Source: an uncultured Geobacteraceae bacterium (GTDB lineage Bacteria; Desulfobacterota; Desulfuromonadia; Geobacterales; Pseudopelobacteraceae). Taken from it: a stretch of 33,254 nt of DNA. Shown one piece after another: positions 9,239 through 17,351 of this stretch (its first letter is position 1; the number at the start of each line of letters is the position of its first letter). The position numbers and the translations under genes are program-made. The notes under the pieces were generated by a model. That model was given only the letters and a program-made list of their open reading frames with translations, ran no database searches and was not told the DNA's origin. The stretch spans positions 1 through 33,254 of the forward strand of contig CAIYDX010000299.1 in NCBI GenBank assembly GCA_903925005.1, in the 5' to 3' direction.

Positions 9239-10849
9239 CTAATACGATAACTGCCCTTTGAAATGAAAGGCGTTACCACCCCGTTTGGTTTGGGTGGAGT
9301 CATCCAGCGCGTAGCCCCAATCCAGACTGAAGCTGAAGGTATCGCCGATTCCAAAACGAAATCCTGCTCCGATGCTCGTTAACGAATTTCCGCCCAGTTC
9401 GCCCGATTGTGGCCGCAGGTTGTAGCCGGTACCGCCGTCGAAAAAGCCAAGAAGGCGTAATTGATAATTGGTAAGTTTCATAAGAACGGCAATATCCGGA
9501 GAGTAGACCTCAAAGCTGCCGCTGAAGCCGGCGTCCCATGATTCTTCACGCTCCTGATACCCCCTCAGGACAGCCGAGCCGCCATAGCCGAACTGTTCAC
9601 CGGGGATCAGCCGATCCGGAGTGTACTGACCGGTAGTAGCTACGCGAACCATCCAATCTGCGCCGGGACGCAGCATCAAATTCAGGCCGTAACGCACGAT
9701 GATATAGTCGGCCTCGGTCCCGCTGCGGGCCGTGGCAAAATCGGCCTGCATCCCTTGTCCACCCCAGGGGATGTTGTACAGGAGGCCCAGAGAGCCATCC
9801 ACCACCAGCGGTTCAGTCGTCCAGACCCCGCCATAGGTTAGGCTCAACGGATGAGCCACCACACTATGAGCAAGGTTGGTCGCGTTGCCGGCCATAATGG
9901 CACTGTTATCGTACAGACGGTAATCCATGCCGCCGGTCAGTTTCTGTTCGTACTCGCCGGATCTGGGCAGGTTCATGTTATAGCGAAAACCGGAGACTAT
10001 TCCCTTGCCGCTTACCTTGATATCGGTGCCGGAGACCTGGGAGGTGCCGCTGTCCACATCGGAGTAAGCGCCGAAAACATCCAGGGTATCCCCCAGCTTG
10101 TAAAACGGCAGTCGGTAGGAGCCGCTGAAGATATTGACTTTGTCGAAATGGTCTGGTGAGGTGGTGTACTGAAGGGCCGCAACGTGATCGCGATTGAACA
10201 GGTTGAAATATTGAATCCCCAGGCCGGCTCTATAAAGACCGGTAGCGTTGCTGCCGGTGTTGTCACCGCTGAGAGTCGCCTTCCATGGTTTCTGATCCGC
10301 GACCTGCAGCGCGGCATGCAGCTCTTCCGGATTATCCTGCGCCTTGAACTGCAGTGACATTTTCCTGGCCGGGTTTTCATTGGCGGCCCGAAGGTTCTCG
10401 GATATGGCGTTTACCAGGGGAGTAGCGCCTGTCTTCAAGGTAGGCAGACTCTGCAGAATATTCTCCCGACTGAAGTGGTTGTTGCCATCGATATTTATCG
10501 CCGTTATCCTCGGCTCGATCGCCTGAATCCGCACTTCCCCCCTGGCCAGCTCCTGTTCCGGCAGAATAACCGTCACCATCGTGTACCCCAGGTCGCGGTA
10601 CCCCTTCTCCAGCACTTCCATGGCCTGCTGGATATCGCCGAAATCGCGCTGCGGTCCGATATAGGGTGCGAGCATTTTCTGCACCTGCAGAGGATCGAGA
10701 AGGGTATTACCTTCCAGAGTGAAATGTTTGATGGCAAATTGCGGCACGGCATCATCCTTTTCAGCCAAGGCAAACGCTTCGGGAATGGAAAACGCCGTAC
10801 TCAAAACTGCAAGTAGTGCCGCAATGCAAATGTTCTTAAATAATCTCAT
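9239..10849 (-). CDS. TpsB-type outer-membrane transporter (ShlB/FhaC/HecB family)
   Basis: The outer-membrane partner that exports the TpsA encoded 32 bases downstream. The 536-residue product starts with a signal peptide (cleavage near F-A-L-A, residues 25-29). A POTRA domain follows (about 40-115: FAIKHFTLEGNTLLDP..., then GYTMVTVILPEQEL), and the rest forms the ShlB-type beta-barrel. The family VRGY motif appears as AVLRGYQ near residue 420. The C-terminus ends in aromatic Tyr (FKGQLSY), as is usual for outer-membrane barrels. The length is normal for the family. The gene starts 36 bases after the CHASE2 cyclase stop, which supports one operon in the order cyclase, tpsB, tpsA. An AAGAGA-like ribosome binding site lies upstream of the ATG. 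Confidence 0.94.
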   Translation of the reverse strand: MRLFKNICIAALLAVLSTAFSIPEAFALAEKDDAVPQFAIKHFTLEGNTLLDPLQVQKMLAPYIGPQRDFGDIQQAMEVLEKGYRDLGYTMVTVILPEQELARGEVRIQAIEPRITAINIDGNNHFSRENILQSLPTLKTGATPLVNAISENLRAANENPARKMSLQFKAQDNPEELHAALQVADQKPWKATLSGDNTGSNATGLYRAGLGIQYFNLFNRDHVAALQYTTSPDHFDKVNIFSGSYRLPFYKLGDTLDVFGAYSDVDSGTSQVSGTDIKVSGKGIVSGFRYNMNLPRSGEYEQKLTGGMDYRLYDNSAIMAGNATNLAHSVVAHPLSLTYGGVWTTEPLVVDGSLGLLYNIPWGGQGMQADFATARSGTEADYIIVRYGLNLMLRPGADWMVRVATTGQYTPDRLIPGEQFGYGGSAVLRGYQEREESWDAGFSGSFEVYSPDIAVLMKLTNYQLRLLGFFDGGTGYNLRPQSGELGGNSLTSIGAGFRFGIGDTFSFSLDWGYALDDSTQTKRGGNAFHFKGQLSY

Positions 10850-10885
10850 TATTATCGTCTCTTTGAACTGGAGTATTAAATACTA

Positions 10886-13108
10886 TTACTTGGTGGTAAA
10901 TGTACTGACGCCATCCCAATCGGATGATGGTGGTTCAATTTGGTACTGTCCGATAAGCTTAAGATAAAATTGGTACAGCTTCCTGTCCGGCTTGTTGGCA
11001 ATCAGTTTATGCAGCATCTCTTCGGCTGCGGGCCACTCTCTGCCGCGGTAGGCGGCAACCATTTCATTAAACAGTGTAATATCATTCAAGTACTCATTAT
11101 CCAGAGATGACTCTGCTCCGCATGGTTCGTGGATCGCCACCGGCTCATTCTTCCCCTTGACCCGCACCAGGTCGAGATCCCGCCAGATGTACCCAGCTAC
11201 CTTTGCCCTGGTTACCTCGCCGGCGATGATCCAGGTGTCGTATTGGCGTGTCAATCCTTCCAGCCGCGAAGCAAGGTTGACCGCATCTCCCATGACGGTG
11301 TAGGCCACACGGTAGCTGGAACCCATGTTACCGACCCGCATCTGGCCGCTGTTGATGCCGATGCCGATCTTGATCTCCGGAAAACCCTGGATCGTCATTT
11401 CCTGCTGCAGGGTAACCATCCTCTTGCGCATGGCAAGGGCGGCCTGAACCGCATGCAGGGCATGGTCCTGATCGTCCAGAGGGGCACCCCAGAAAGCCAT
11501 TATCGCGTCACCGATATACTTGTCAACAGTGCCGCCATGCTCATAGATAATGGAGGTCATGGCGGTCAGGTACTCGTTCATGAAAGTGGCCAACTCTTTG
11601 GGGGTTAATTTCTCCGAAATAGAGGTGAAGCCGACCACATCGGTAAAGAGTACCGTCATTTCACGGCTTTCAGCCTGCATCGTGAAACGCTGCGGATCCT
11701 TGCTCATGGAACTGACAATCTGTGACGGCACATACTGCCCGAACAGCCCGGTGAGTTGGTGCTTTGCCCGCGCCTCTGCCAGAAACCCGTAAGACATGTT
11801 GAAGGCATAAATCAAGGCTATTAAAATGAAGGTGGTAGCCAGCGGCAGAACCAGATTATTGTGCCAGGCGGCGAAATTGAGCGCAAAGGCTGACAACAGC
11901 AGAACAGCGGCAAGAAGATTTGATCTGAACGGACTGAGCAGCGGCAGCAGCAAGGAGAGCAGCCCCCCCGCCAGCAGTAGGATCATCACCTTCGCCCCCA
12001 TGAGGTACGGTGGTGAGTACTTTATACTCTGATCGAGAATCCCCGCGATCATGTTGGCGTGAATCTCCACCCCGGCATAGACCGATGAAACCGGTGTGGA
12101 GCGCAGATCCATGAGGCCCGGCGCCGTGGTGCCTACCAACACGATGGCCCCTTCGAGCAACTCCGGCTTGACGCGGCCATGCAGCACATCCGAAGCGGAT
12201 ATGTAGGGGAAACTCCCCTGCCTGCCACGGTACGGAATCAGTGCCGTAACCCGGTCATCAACCGGAATTTTCATATCGGTGAGCGATAACCACTCAAGCT
12301 TGTCGTAGTCGCTGCCTTTATGCTGTCCGTCCGGGAGGCCCGGCTTCAGATCGGGCATGCCGAGCAGAACGCGCACAACTGCCAGGGAAAGCGGCTCGTA
12401 ATACGCGCCATCGTATTCAATCAGCATCGCCACCCGGCGGTTCACGCCGTCAATATCAGTATCCGGATTAAAATGGCCGGCGCTGGCGGCGCTTTGCTGC
12501 AGTTCCCGGATATTGGCACCGTATCCATCTTTCATGATGACTTTGGTTTTCAATTTACGGAACGTGTCTTTCGTAAAAACCGGCTGGGGAAGCATCCCGA
12601 CAGCCTGCCCCTTCTGTTTCTCCTCATCACCCCGAAAATAGTACCCTAGGACAACATTCCGACCTTTAAGCTTTTCAGCCAGAAGATGGTCGTAGTTGAG
12701 CTTGGGGCGGACCTTGCCAAGCGCGGCAAGATATTCGGCACTATCGCGAAGTTCGGTTTTGCCGAATTGTTCCAGCACGGAGAGGCCGGAGCTATGGTCC
12801 GGCTCGGCGAACACGACGTCAAACCCCACCACGGCGGCATGATATCGATCTACAAGGCTTTCGACAATAGTTGCGACCTTGTTGCGGCTCCAGGGCCACC
12901 TGCCGTCTTCAGAAAGGCTCTTCTCGTCGATATCCACAATGACGATGCGTGAGTCCTGCCCCTCGGGCATGGTTTGATTGAGCCATTGGTCATAAACCCA
13001 TAAATCCAGGCGTTTGATAAAATCAAGGTTGAGTTGACCGGCCGCATTAAATGCGAAGAAGAGGGTTAAAGACAGGCCGACAATAATGCGGACAAAGTGT
13101 TTCTTCAT
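10886..13108 (-). CDS. CHASE2-domain class III adenylate cyclase
   Basis: A 740-residue membrane-bound nucleotide cyclase. An N-terminal hydrophobic segment (about 8-25) is followed by a periplasmic CHASE2 sensor (about 35-340, including IVIVDIDEKSLSEDGRWPWSR and AIVLVGTTAPGLMDLRSTPV). Three transmembrane helices lie at about 370-445. The cyclase domain (about 480-660) has the metal-binding aspartates in FTDVVGFT (D490) and KYIGDAIMAF (D534). Lys530 and the Thr of AYTVMGDAVNLASRLE fit adenine-selecting residues of class IIIb cyclases, so cAMP is the likely product, although cGMP is not excluded. A C-terminal helical tail of about 80 residues follows. It is the first gene of the unit with tpsB and tpsA, so the external signal sensed by CHASE2 may be tied to adhesin export; that link is inference. 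Confidence 0.92.
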   Translation of the reverse strand: MKKHFVRIIVGLSLTLFFAFNAAGQLNLDFIKRLDLWVYDQWLNQTMPEGQDSRIVIVDIDEKSLSEDGRWPWSRNKVATIVESLVDRYHAAVVGFDVVFAEPDHSSGLSVLEQFGKTELRDSAEYLAALGKVRPKLNYDHLLAEKLKGRNVVLGYYFRGDEEKQKGQAVGMLPQPVFTKDTFRKLKTKVIMKDGYGANIRELQQSAASAGHFNPDTDIDGVNRRVAMLIEYDGAYYEPLSLAVVRVLLGMPDLKPGLPDGQHKGSDYDKLEWLSLTDMKIPVDDRVTALIPYRGRQGSFPYISASDVLHGRVKPELLEGAIVLVGTTAPGLMDLRSTPVSSVYAGVEIHANMIAGILDQSIKYSPPYLMGAKVMILLLAGGLLSLLLPLLSPFRSNLLAAVLLLSAFALNFAAWHNNLVLPLATTFILIALIYAFNMSYGFLAEARAKHQLTGLFGQYVPSQIVSSMSKDPQRFTMQAESREMTVLFTDVVGFTSISEKLTPKELATFMNEYLTAMTSIIYEHGGTVDKYIGDAIMAFWGAPLDDQDHALHAVQAALAMRKRMVTLQQEMTIQGFPEIKIGIGINSGQMRVGNMGSSYRVAYTVMGDAVNLASRLEGLTRQYDTWIIAGEVTRAKVAGYIWRDLDLVRVKGKNEPVAIHEPCGAESSLDNEYLNDITLFNEMVAAYRGREWPAAEEMLHKLIANKPDRKLYQFYLKLIGQYQIEPPSSDWDGVSTFTTK

Positions 13109-13174
13109 CTCGAATTCCTTAAATGAAAGGATGCTCGCATTTTCGCGGTCAGGGTAATCGGCTGCTGCCTGCTA

Positions 13175-13203
13175 CGGACTGAAGCGAAGTCTGCCTTTTT
13201 TTT
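13175..13203 (+). terminator. Hairpin plus T8, terminator-like on the plus strand
   Basis: CGGACT and AGTCTG pair as a six-bp stem with one G-U around a seven-base loop. They are followed by CC and eight T. The stem is short and no plus-strand gene ends here, so it would stop antisense transcription coming out of the cyclase gene, if it acts at all. On the minus strand the same bases give an A8 run in the cyclase leader. Confidence 0.3.
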
Positions 13204-13325
13204 CGTTATGCAGAATCGGGCGGAGGGAGGAAGGGAGGTGGATACCACCCGGTTCAGCAACTGTTTAAGTAAGTGAAAGAGCATGTATGCCAAACCACTT
13301 GACTTGCATGTTTTTCATATGCCAC

Positions 13326-13358
13326 CAGTTGTAAACTGTGGGGGTTTATACTACAGTT
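13326..13358. promoter_or_regulatory. Clustered AACTG/CAGTT inverted repeats, candidate operator
   Basis: CAGTT-gta-AACTG (13326-13338) is a perfect small inverted repeat, and its right half AACTGT pairs again with ACAGTT at 13353-13358. Three half-sites in 33 bases, about 220-250 bases before the cyclase start, look like a regulator binding region. No regulator can be named. Confidence 0.3.
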
Positions 13359-13412
13359 AATGTCTACAATGATCAACCTTATTGTGGTAATTTAGCGGGC
13401 GGATTGCCTTAT

Positions 13413-13643
13413 TTAAGGTCCGGACATTCTATATATCGCGCAGCGTATTCTATGCTTAATATTTTCATTACATACACCGTCATTTATTTCTACAAGCTCC
13501 TCGGGATATACATCAACTATCGCTTGCCTGTTACCTGTAACGACTTTCAGGTCGTAACAATCCCTGTCACAAAAATACTCAATCGAGACTTGTGATAATT
13601 TAATCCCCTTACTTGCATCAAATTCATATAAATAAGTTTTCAT
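13413..13643 (-). CDS. Small hypothetical protein, 76 aa
   Basis: I do not recognise this protein. It begins MKTYLYEFDASKGIKL, is acidic in the middle (VDVYPEELVEINDG), and has three cysteines (CDRDC and VCNENI) plus one near the end (IRCAIYRMSGP). No signal peptide or membrane segment is visible. An AGAG lies about ten bases before the ATG, giving a modest ribosome binding site. It lies 98 bases downstream of the PilZ gene on the same strand and could be the last gene of that unit. Amino-acid composition looks like a real protein, unlike the overlapping plus-strand frame. Confidence 0.5.
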   Translation of the reverse strand: MKTYLYEFDASKGIKLSQVSIEYFCDRDCYDLKVVTGNRQAIVDVYPEELVEINDGVCNENIKHRIRCAIYRMSGP

Positions 13644-13741
13644 AACTGATCTCTAAATTTGCAAACTACCTGACCGCACACATTCAATCAAATCAATTAA
13701 ATAACAATTTTATACGTCTAATGAGCGCAACACCGCCTTGA

Positions 13742-14458
13742 TTAATTCGCAATCAAGCCATCCTTTAACTGCTGAATGATTTCGATCTGTCGCTGGTAAA
13801 TGAACTGGCCGAGAACAGTGTCGCTCCTCCTGTCCGGTTTCATCTGAAACAAACAGACATTCCCGCCGTTTTCATTCGCGGCGGATCTGACGAACATTCC
13901 TGGAACCTCCAGAGGAGTGCCCGAGAGCGTTAAAGATATATTCCCAGGCTGATTGCATTCCGTAGCCGGAACAACTTTGGAAACAAATGAGATACCGTTT
14001 CCCGAGATGTCCAGCATTATCCCTTCAATAGTAACGTTTCCGTAAGAAAATGTTGCCGACACTCTGCCATTCACCCTGACCCGAACAGCTTCCCTACGTT
14101 CCGCACGGATCTGAGCATACGCGAAGTTATGCAGAACAACGGATTTTTTGGGTACGTTGACATATGCGGCATAACAGTGCACTCCAAGTTCATTGTGAAA
14201 GTGCCTGCTTTTGATGAGCGTACTCTTGTCATGCTTCATAATCAGCGCCTGATGTTCGTGAACCACAAATTCAACGCTGTCATCATCCACGGCAGTTACG
14301 GACGAACCGTAGCTTACCGGCACTTCTTCACAGTAATTGAGGAGCTTGAGATCGGATTTAAGCCGTCCATTTGATATTTCTGATAAAACCTTTACAATTG
14401 CTGCGGTATCTGACTTGCCATCATTTACAGTGACCAGCTTATATACATCACTTCTCAT
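13742..14458 (-). CDS. PilZ-domain c-di-GMP-binding protein (YcgR-like layout)
   Basis: A probable c-di-GMP effector. The C-terminal PilZ domain (about residues 115-225) has the RxxxR region (RAERREAVRVRV, near 118) and the D-x-S-x-x-G motif (DISGNGIS, near 150), the two elements that clasp c-di-GMP. The first 110 residues (MRSDVYKLVTVNDGKS...) form an N-terminal domain as in YcgR-like proteins. The ATG at 14458 was chosen because GAGAGGTG stands five bases before it. An ATG nine codons upstream (14485) would place this ribosome binding site inside the gene. It starts 34 bases after the EAL-HDOD gene ends, on the same strand, so the two are probably co-transcribed. The target (motility, pili or export) cannot be told from sequence. 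Confidence 0.85.
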   Translation of the reverse strand: MRSDVYKLVTVNDGKSDTAAIVKVLSEISNGRLKSDLKLLNYCEEVPVSYGSSVTAVDDDSVEFVVHEHQALIMKHDKSTLIKSRHFHNELGVHCYAAYVNVPKKSVVLHNFAYAQIRAERREAVRVRVNGRVSATFSYGNVTIEGIMLDISGNGISFVSKVVPATECNQPGNISLTLSGTPLEVPGMFVRSAANENGGNVCLFQMKPDRRSDTVLGQFIYQRQIEIIQQLKDGLIAN

Positions 14459-14492
14459 TAACACCTCTCTATATATAGTATGCAATAATCCG

Positions 14493-15720
14493 TCAGACTA
14501 TCCCCTTGCGCCACGCAAAAGCCCGTTTCTGGGATTGAAGCACGTCATGAAAAGAGATGCCTGTCTCATCCAGAAGCAGATCGAGGTTGGAATCATCCAG
14601 CTCTTCCACCATCTTCGCTAAATGGAGCAGATCCCCCAGTCCCCCCTTGTGCGAGACAAGCGCATCCCTGACATCTTCCGAGAGGTTCAGCTTTCGCACC
14701 ACCTCATCCATCGAAATGTCATATACCTTCTCCAGGATCGACAGTATCCCGGTCATGAACGCTTTTTCGGCTGCGTCATGCTTCCCTTTCAAACTGCAGT
14801 GACAGCCGGCCATGTTTTCCATGAATCCGGCGCGAACGGCGGCCATGTCAACAAGAGGATTCCCCATGCCGCGCTGGTCATTGCCGGCAAAGAGAGCCAA
14901 CTGCACCCAGCGTTTGATCTGTTGGCGTCCCAGGATCGCAATGGCATGGCTGACGGTACTGATCCTGTTGCGAACGCCGGTACCAACGGAGTTGACCAGC
15001 AGCAGAAGTTTGTAGGTCAGTCCGACATCGCCACGAAAAGTCTTTTCGATCTCGTTCTGCTCCGCATCCTCGTTGAGCAGACGCATCAGTTTGAGCATCG
15101 TGGCGCCTGAATCATCCATCCGCTTCTTTTCCATGACCGCCGGTTTGGCAAAGTAATATCCCTGAAACAGGTCAAAGCCGAGATCCATACAGTGCTGGAA
15201 CTCCTCAACCGTCTCAACTTTCTCGGCAAGCAGCTGCAATGGGTAACGGCGCAACTGTTGTACCATCTCAGGCAGCTCCGCGCGGGGACTCTGAACGAGG
15301 TCCACCTTTTACGATATCCACGATCTCGTACAATTCATGGTAAATAGAGCTGTACTCATGATCGTCAAGGGCGAGCGAGAAACCGTTTTCCTTAAGAAAG
15401 CGGCAGCGCTCCACCAGTTCAGGGGTAACCTCAAGGGTTTCCAGAAGCTCTATAACAACCTGTTCCCCTGGCAAAATATTCAATGAATCGTCCATCAACA
15501 GCTCAAGCTCAAGGTTGATGAAACCCTTGTGCGTTCCCAGGATATCCTCAATACCGAAGCCGGTCAGAGTATTGATGATCACGCTGGCTGTCGCATGCGA
15601 GGCGTCCATCACTTCGGCCGTCTTCGACCCGGAAGAGCGAAAAAGGAGTTCGTAGGCTACAAGTTCTTCATTGCGGTTTAAAATCGGTTGTCTTCCGAGA
15701 AAATAATTACCACTACTCAT
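14493..15720 (-). pseudogene. EAL-HDOD signalling protein, split by a one-base frameshift
   Basis: The first part (15720 to 15268) encodes an EAL-like half from MSSGNYFLGRQPILNRNEELVAY to YEIVDIVK and then runs out of frame. The second part, from 15305 down to 14493, continues exactly as the family expects with VDLVQSPRAELPEMVQQLRR, the end of the EAL fold (GFDLFQGYYFAKP) and an HDOD domain (GDVGLTYKLLLLVNS...GRQQIKRWVQL). The shift lies at the A4 run 15307-15310 (GTAAAAGGTGGAC); one A fewer would give GTA-AAG-GTG-GAC and a single frame of about 408 codons. The EAL catalytic residues are degenerate (YELLFRSS, LALDDHEY), so this is a non-enzymatic signalling protein by family precedent. GGAGGGG stands before the ATG. 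It is either a true mutation or an assembly error. The downstream half could only restart from a GTG at 15305. Confidence 0.88.
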
Positions 15721-16320
15721 TGGATCCCCTCCGACGCCGTTAACGATACATGTATCACAAAACAGTACATGGTTCGATCAAACAGCATTTTCAACAAGGC
15801 GCGGCTCTATTAAACTTTGGCCTGATTTCAAGACTGTACAAGTTTTGAGTTGTTTACGCAGCCAAAACAAGCGGCTACTAACTGTTGCGACTATTGTCAC
15901 TTTACAATATTTGACGGATATTTGCAATGCTGCTATTAAAAATAAATTTATTTTTATTTATAAATTTGATATAAATCAAAAACATCGTAACGACGTGCCT
16001 GTAATAGTTTTCTGCCGTTGACTACTCATGTTTATTAATAATATTTCATTATTTTGCATTCTATATGCACCTTCAGCACACCACCAGACAAGATTCTCCG
16101 TTAAGACAATTGTCGCACCACTTTTCAGGTATTTTTCTATTTTGCTGATTTGAACCAGTAGAGGTAAAAGTCATCTCCAGCGCACATGCGCCTTGGAACG
16201 GAATGGAGTAGTTTGAAATAAACTGGCAACAGAGAGTGGGCGGGGTAATAAATTACCCCGCCGCAAACGACGGGGTATCAGTAATCAGAATCCAGCAGTC
16301 AGAACAAGAGCAATTCCTTT
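15721..16320. other. 600-base AT-rich intergenic region with palindromes
   Basis: No gene could be supported. It contains a perfect GATACATGTATC palindrome (15745-15756) just upstream of the EAL-HDOD gene, a 20-bp all-A/T palindrome (15937-15956), and a plus-strand promoter-like pair TTGACG-N17-TATTAA (15911-15939). It also has a GC-rich hairpin cluster at 16239-16277. The longest ATG frame seen here (about 42 codons near 16029, plus strand) has no ribosome binding site. Confidence 0.5.
16239..16277. repeat. Three-armed GC-rich inverted repeat downstream of the oxidoreductase gene
   Basis: GGCGGGGTAA and TTACCCCGCC form a perfect ten-bp stem with a four-base loop (16239-16262). The right arm can instead pair through TACCCCG (16254-16260) with CGGGGTA (16271-16277). 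The two hairpins are mutually exclusive. It lies 44-82 bases past the stop of the quinone oxidoreductase gene. No T-run follows on either strand, so it is at best an atypical terminator or an mRNA-stabilising 3' hairpin. Confidence 0.5.
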
Positions 16321-17298
16321 TTAGGTCCCTGGCAGCAATATACTGGAACCGGTCGTTTTACGCGCTTCAAGATCGCGGTGAGCCTGAGCGGCATCTTTCA
16401 GCTGATAACGCTGACTAATATCAATCTTGACGTTCCCGGACAGTACATTATCGAAAAGTTCCTTCGCCATGGCCTCAAGATCGGCCTGTTTCGCTATATA
16501 AGTGGCCAGTGTAGGACGGGTTATATACAATGAACCGTTCTGTGCAAGAAGCCCAAGGTCGACCGGAGGCACCGGCCCGGAGGCGTTGCCGAAACTTACC
16601 AGCAAACCGAATGGCCGCAGACATTTCAACGAAGACTCAAAAGTATCCTTGCCGACTGAATCATAAACTACAGGCACCCCTTCACCATTGGTTATTTCCC
16701 GCACCCGTTCAACAATATTTTCCGTACGGTAATTAATGCAGAAGTCAGCGCCATTTTGAAGCGCAAGCTTGCACTTTTCATCAGAACCTGCCGTGCCGAT
16801 AACCTTGGCGCCAAGCAGCTTCAGCCATTGGCAGGCGATCGTTCCCACCCCTCCGGCAGCGGCATGAAAAACCACCGTGTCCCCCCGTTGCACCCTGCAG
16901 GTTCTGCGGATCAGATACTGGACGGTCAGCCCCTTGAGCATCATTGCCGCTCCCTGTTCAAACGTCACTCCATCGGGAAGGATGCAAAGCCGGTCGGCAG
17001 GTATGGTGCGCGCTTCGCAATACGAACCGATCCTTCCCGCATAGACGACCCGGTCGTCAGGCTTAACCAGGGTCACCCCCTCGCCTACCGCCTCAACCAC
17101 TCCGGCCCCTTCATTTCCGGCAACTGACGGCAGCGGCACCTTGTACAAACCGTCCCGCTGATAAACGTCGACAAAATTGACCCCTATCGCCTCATGGCGA
17201 ATACGAACTTCACCGGCAGCAGGAACAGCCACTTCGACCTCTTCCCAGCGAAGCACTTCAGGACCGCCAAATTCGTGGAACCGCATTCCCTTGATCAT
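16321..17298 (-). CDS. Zinc-independent quinone oxidoreductase (MDR family)
   Basis: An NADPH:quinone oxidoreductase-type enzyme of 325 residues, the normal family length. The catalytic N-terminal domain runs over residues 1-125 and lacks the zinc cysteines of alcohol dehydrogenases. The Rossmann domain has the family pattern VVFHAAAGGVGTIACQWLK (about 143-161), then GAKVIGTAGS. The tail YQLKDAAQAHRDLEARKTTGSSILLP is typical of QorA. The ATG at 17298 (MIKGMRFHEFGGPEVL) was chosen because AAGGAG precedes it by eight bases. A longer frame from 17391 has no homology-like sequence and no good RBS. It is the third gene of a likely operon after the FKBP and UPF0270 genes. It probably reduces quinones in the cytoplasm; the true substrate is unknown. 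Confidence 0.93.
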   Translation of the reverse strand: MIKGMRFHEFGGPEVLRWEEVEVAVPAAGEVRIRHEAIGVNFVDVYQRDGLYKVPLPSVAGNEGAGVVEAVGEGVTLVKPDDRVVYAGRIGSYCEARTIPADRLCILPDGVTFEQGAAMMLKGLTVQYLIRRTCRVQRGDTVVFHAAAGGVGTIACQWLKLLGAKVIGTAGSDEKCKLALQNGADFCINYRTENIVERVREITNGEGVPVVYDSVGKDTFESSLKCLRPFGLLVSFGNASGPVPPVDLGLLAQNGSLYITRPTLATYIAKQADLEAMAKELFDNVLSGNVKIDISQRYQLKDAAQAHRDLEARKTTGSSILLPGT

Positions 17299-17351
17299 AT
17301 CGAACTCCTTCCGCCAACAATGGACTGTACCCGGTATTGAAACCGCAATAT

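Larger units (their letters stand above)
13109..13412. other. Non-coding leader region upstream of the cyclase-TPS operon
   Basis: No convincing gene is present. The segment holds several AACTG/CAGTT inverted repeats (13326-13358) and a purine-rich, G-rich plus-strand stretch at 13218-13240 with six G-runs, which could form a quadruplex. A hairpin followed by eight T on the plus strand lies at 13175-13203. No clear sigma-70 or sigma-54 promoter for the operon could be fixed by eye. An open frame on the plus strand (13338-13595) lacks a ribosome binding site and was not accepted. Confidence 0.5.

Noticed and set aside
13109..13260. Possible GEMM (c-di-GMP or cGAMP) riboswitch in the operon leader
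   Set aside because: The leader lacks the conserved GEMM core and receptor pattern; only short unrelated stems were found.
13338..13595. Plus-strand frame of 85 codons before the cyclase operon
   Set aside because: No ribosome binding site is present, and it overlaps a better minus-strand small gene that has an RBS and more protein-like composition.
15299..15310. Programmed ribosomal frameshifting in the EAL-HDOD gene
   Set aside because: Restoring the frame needs a +1 shift at GTA-AAA-GGT, which is not a known slippery signal. No stop codon at the site and no stimulatory structure was seen, so mutation or sequencing error is simpler.
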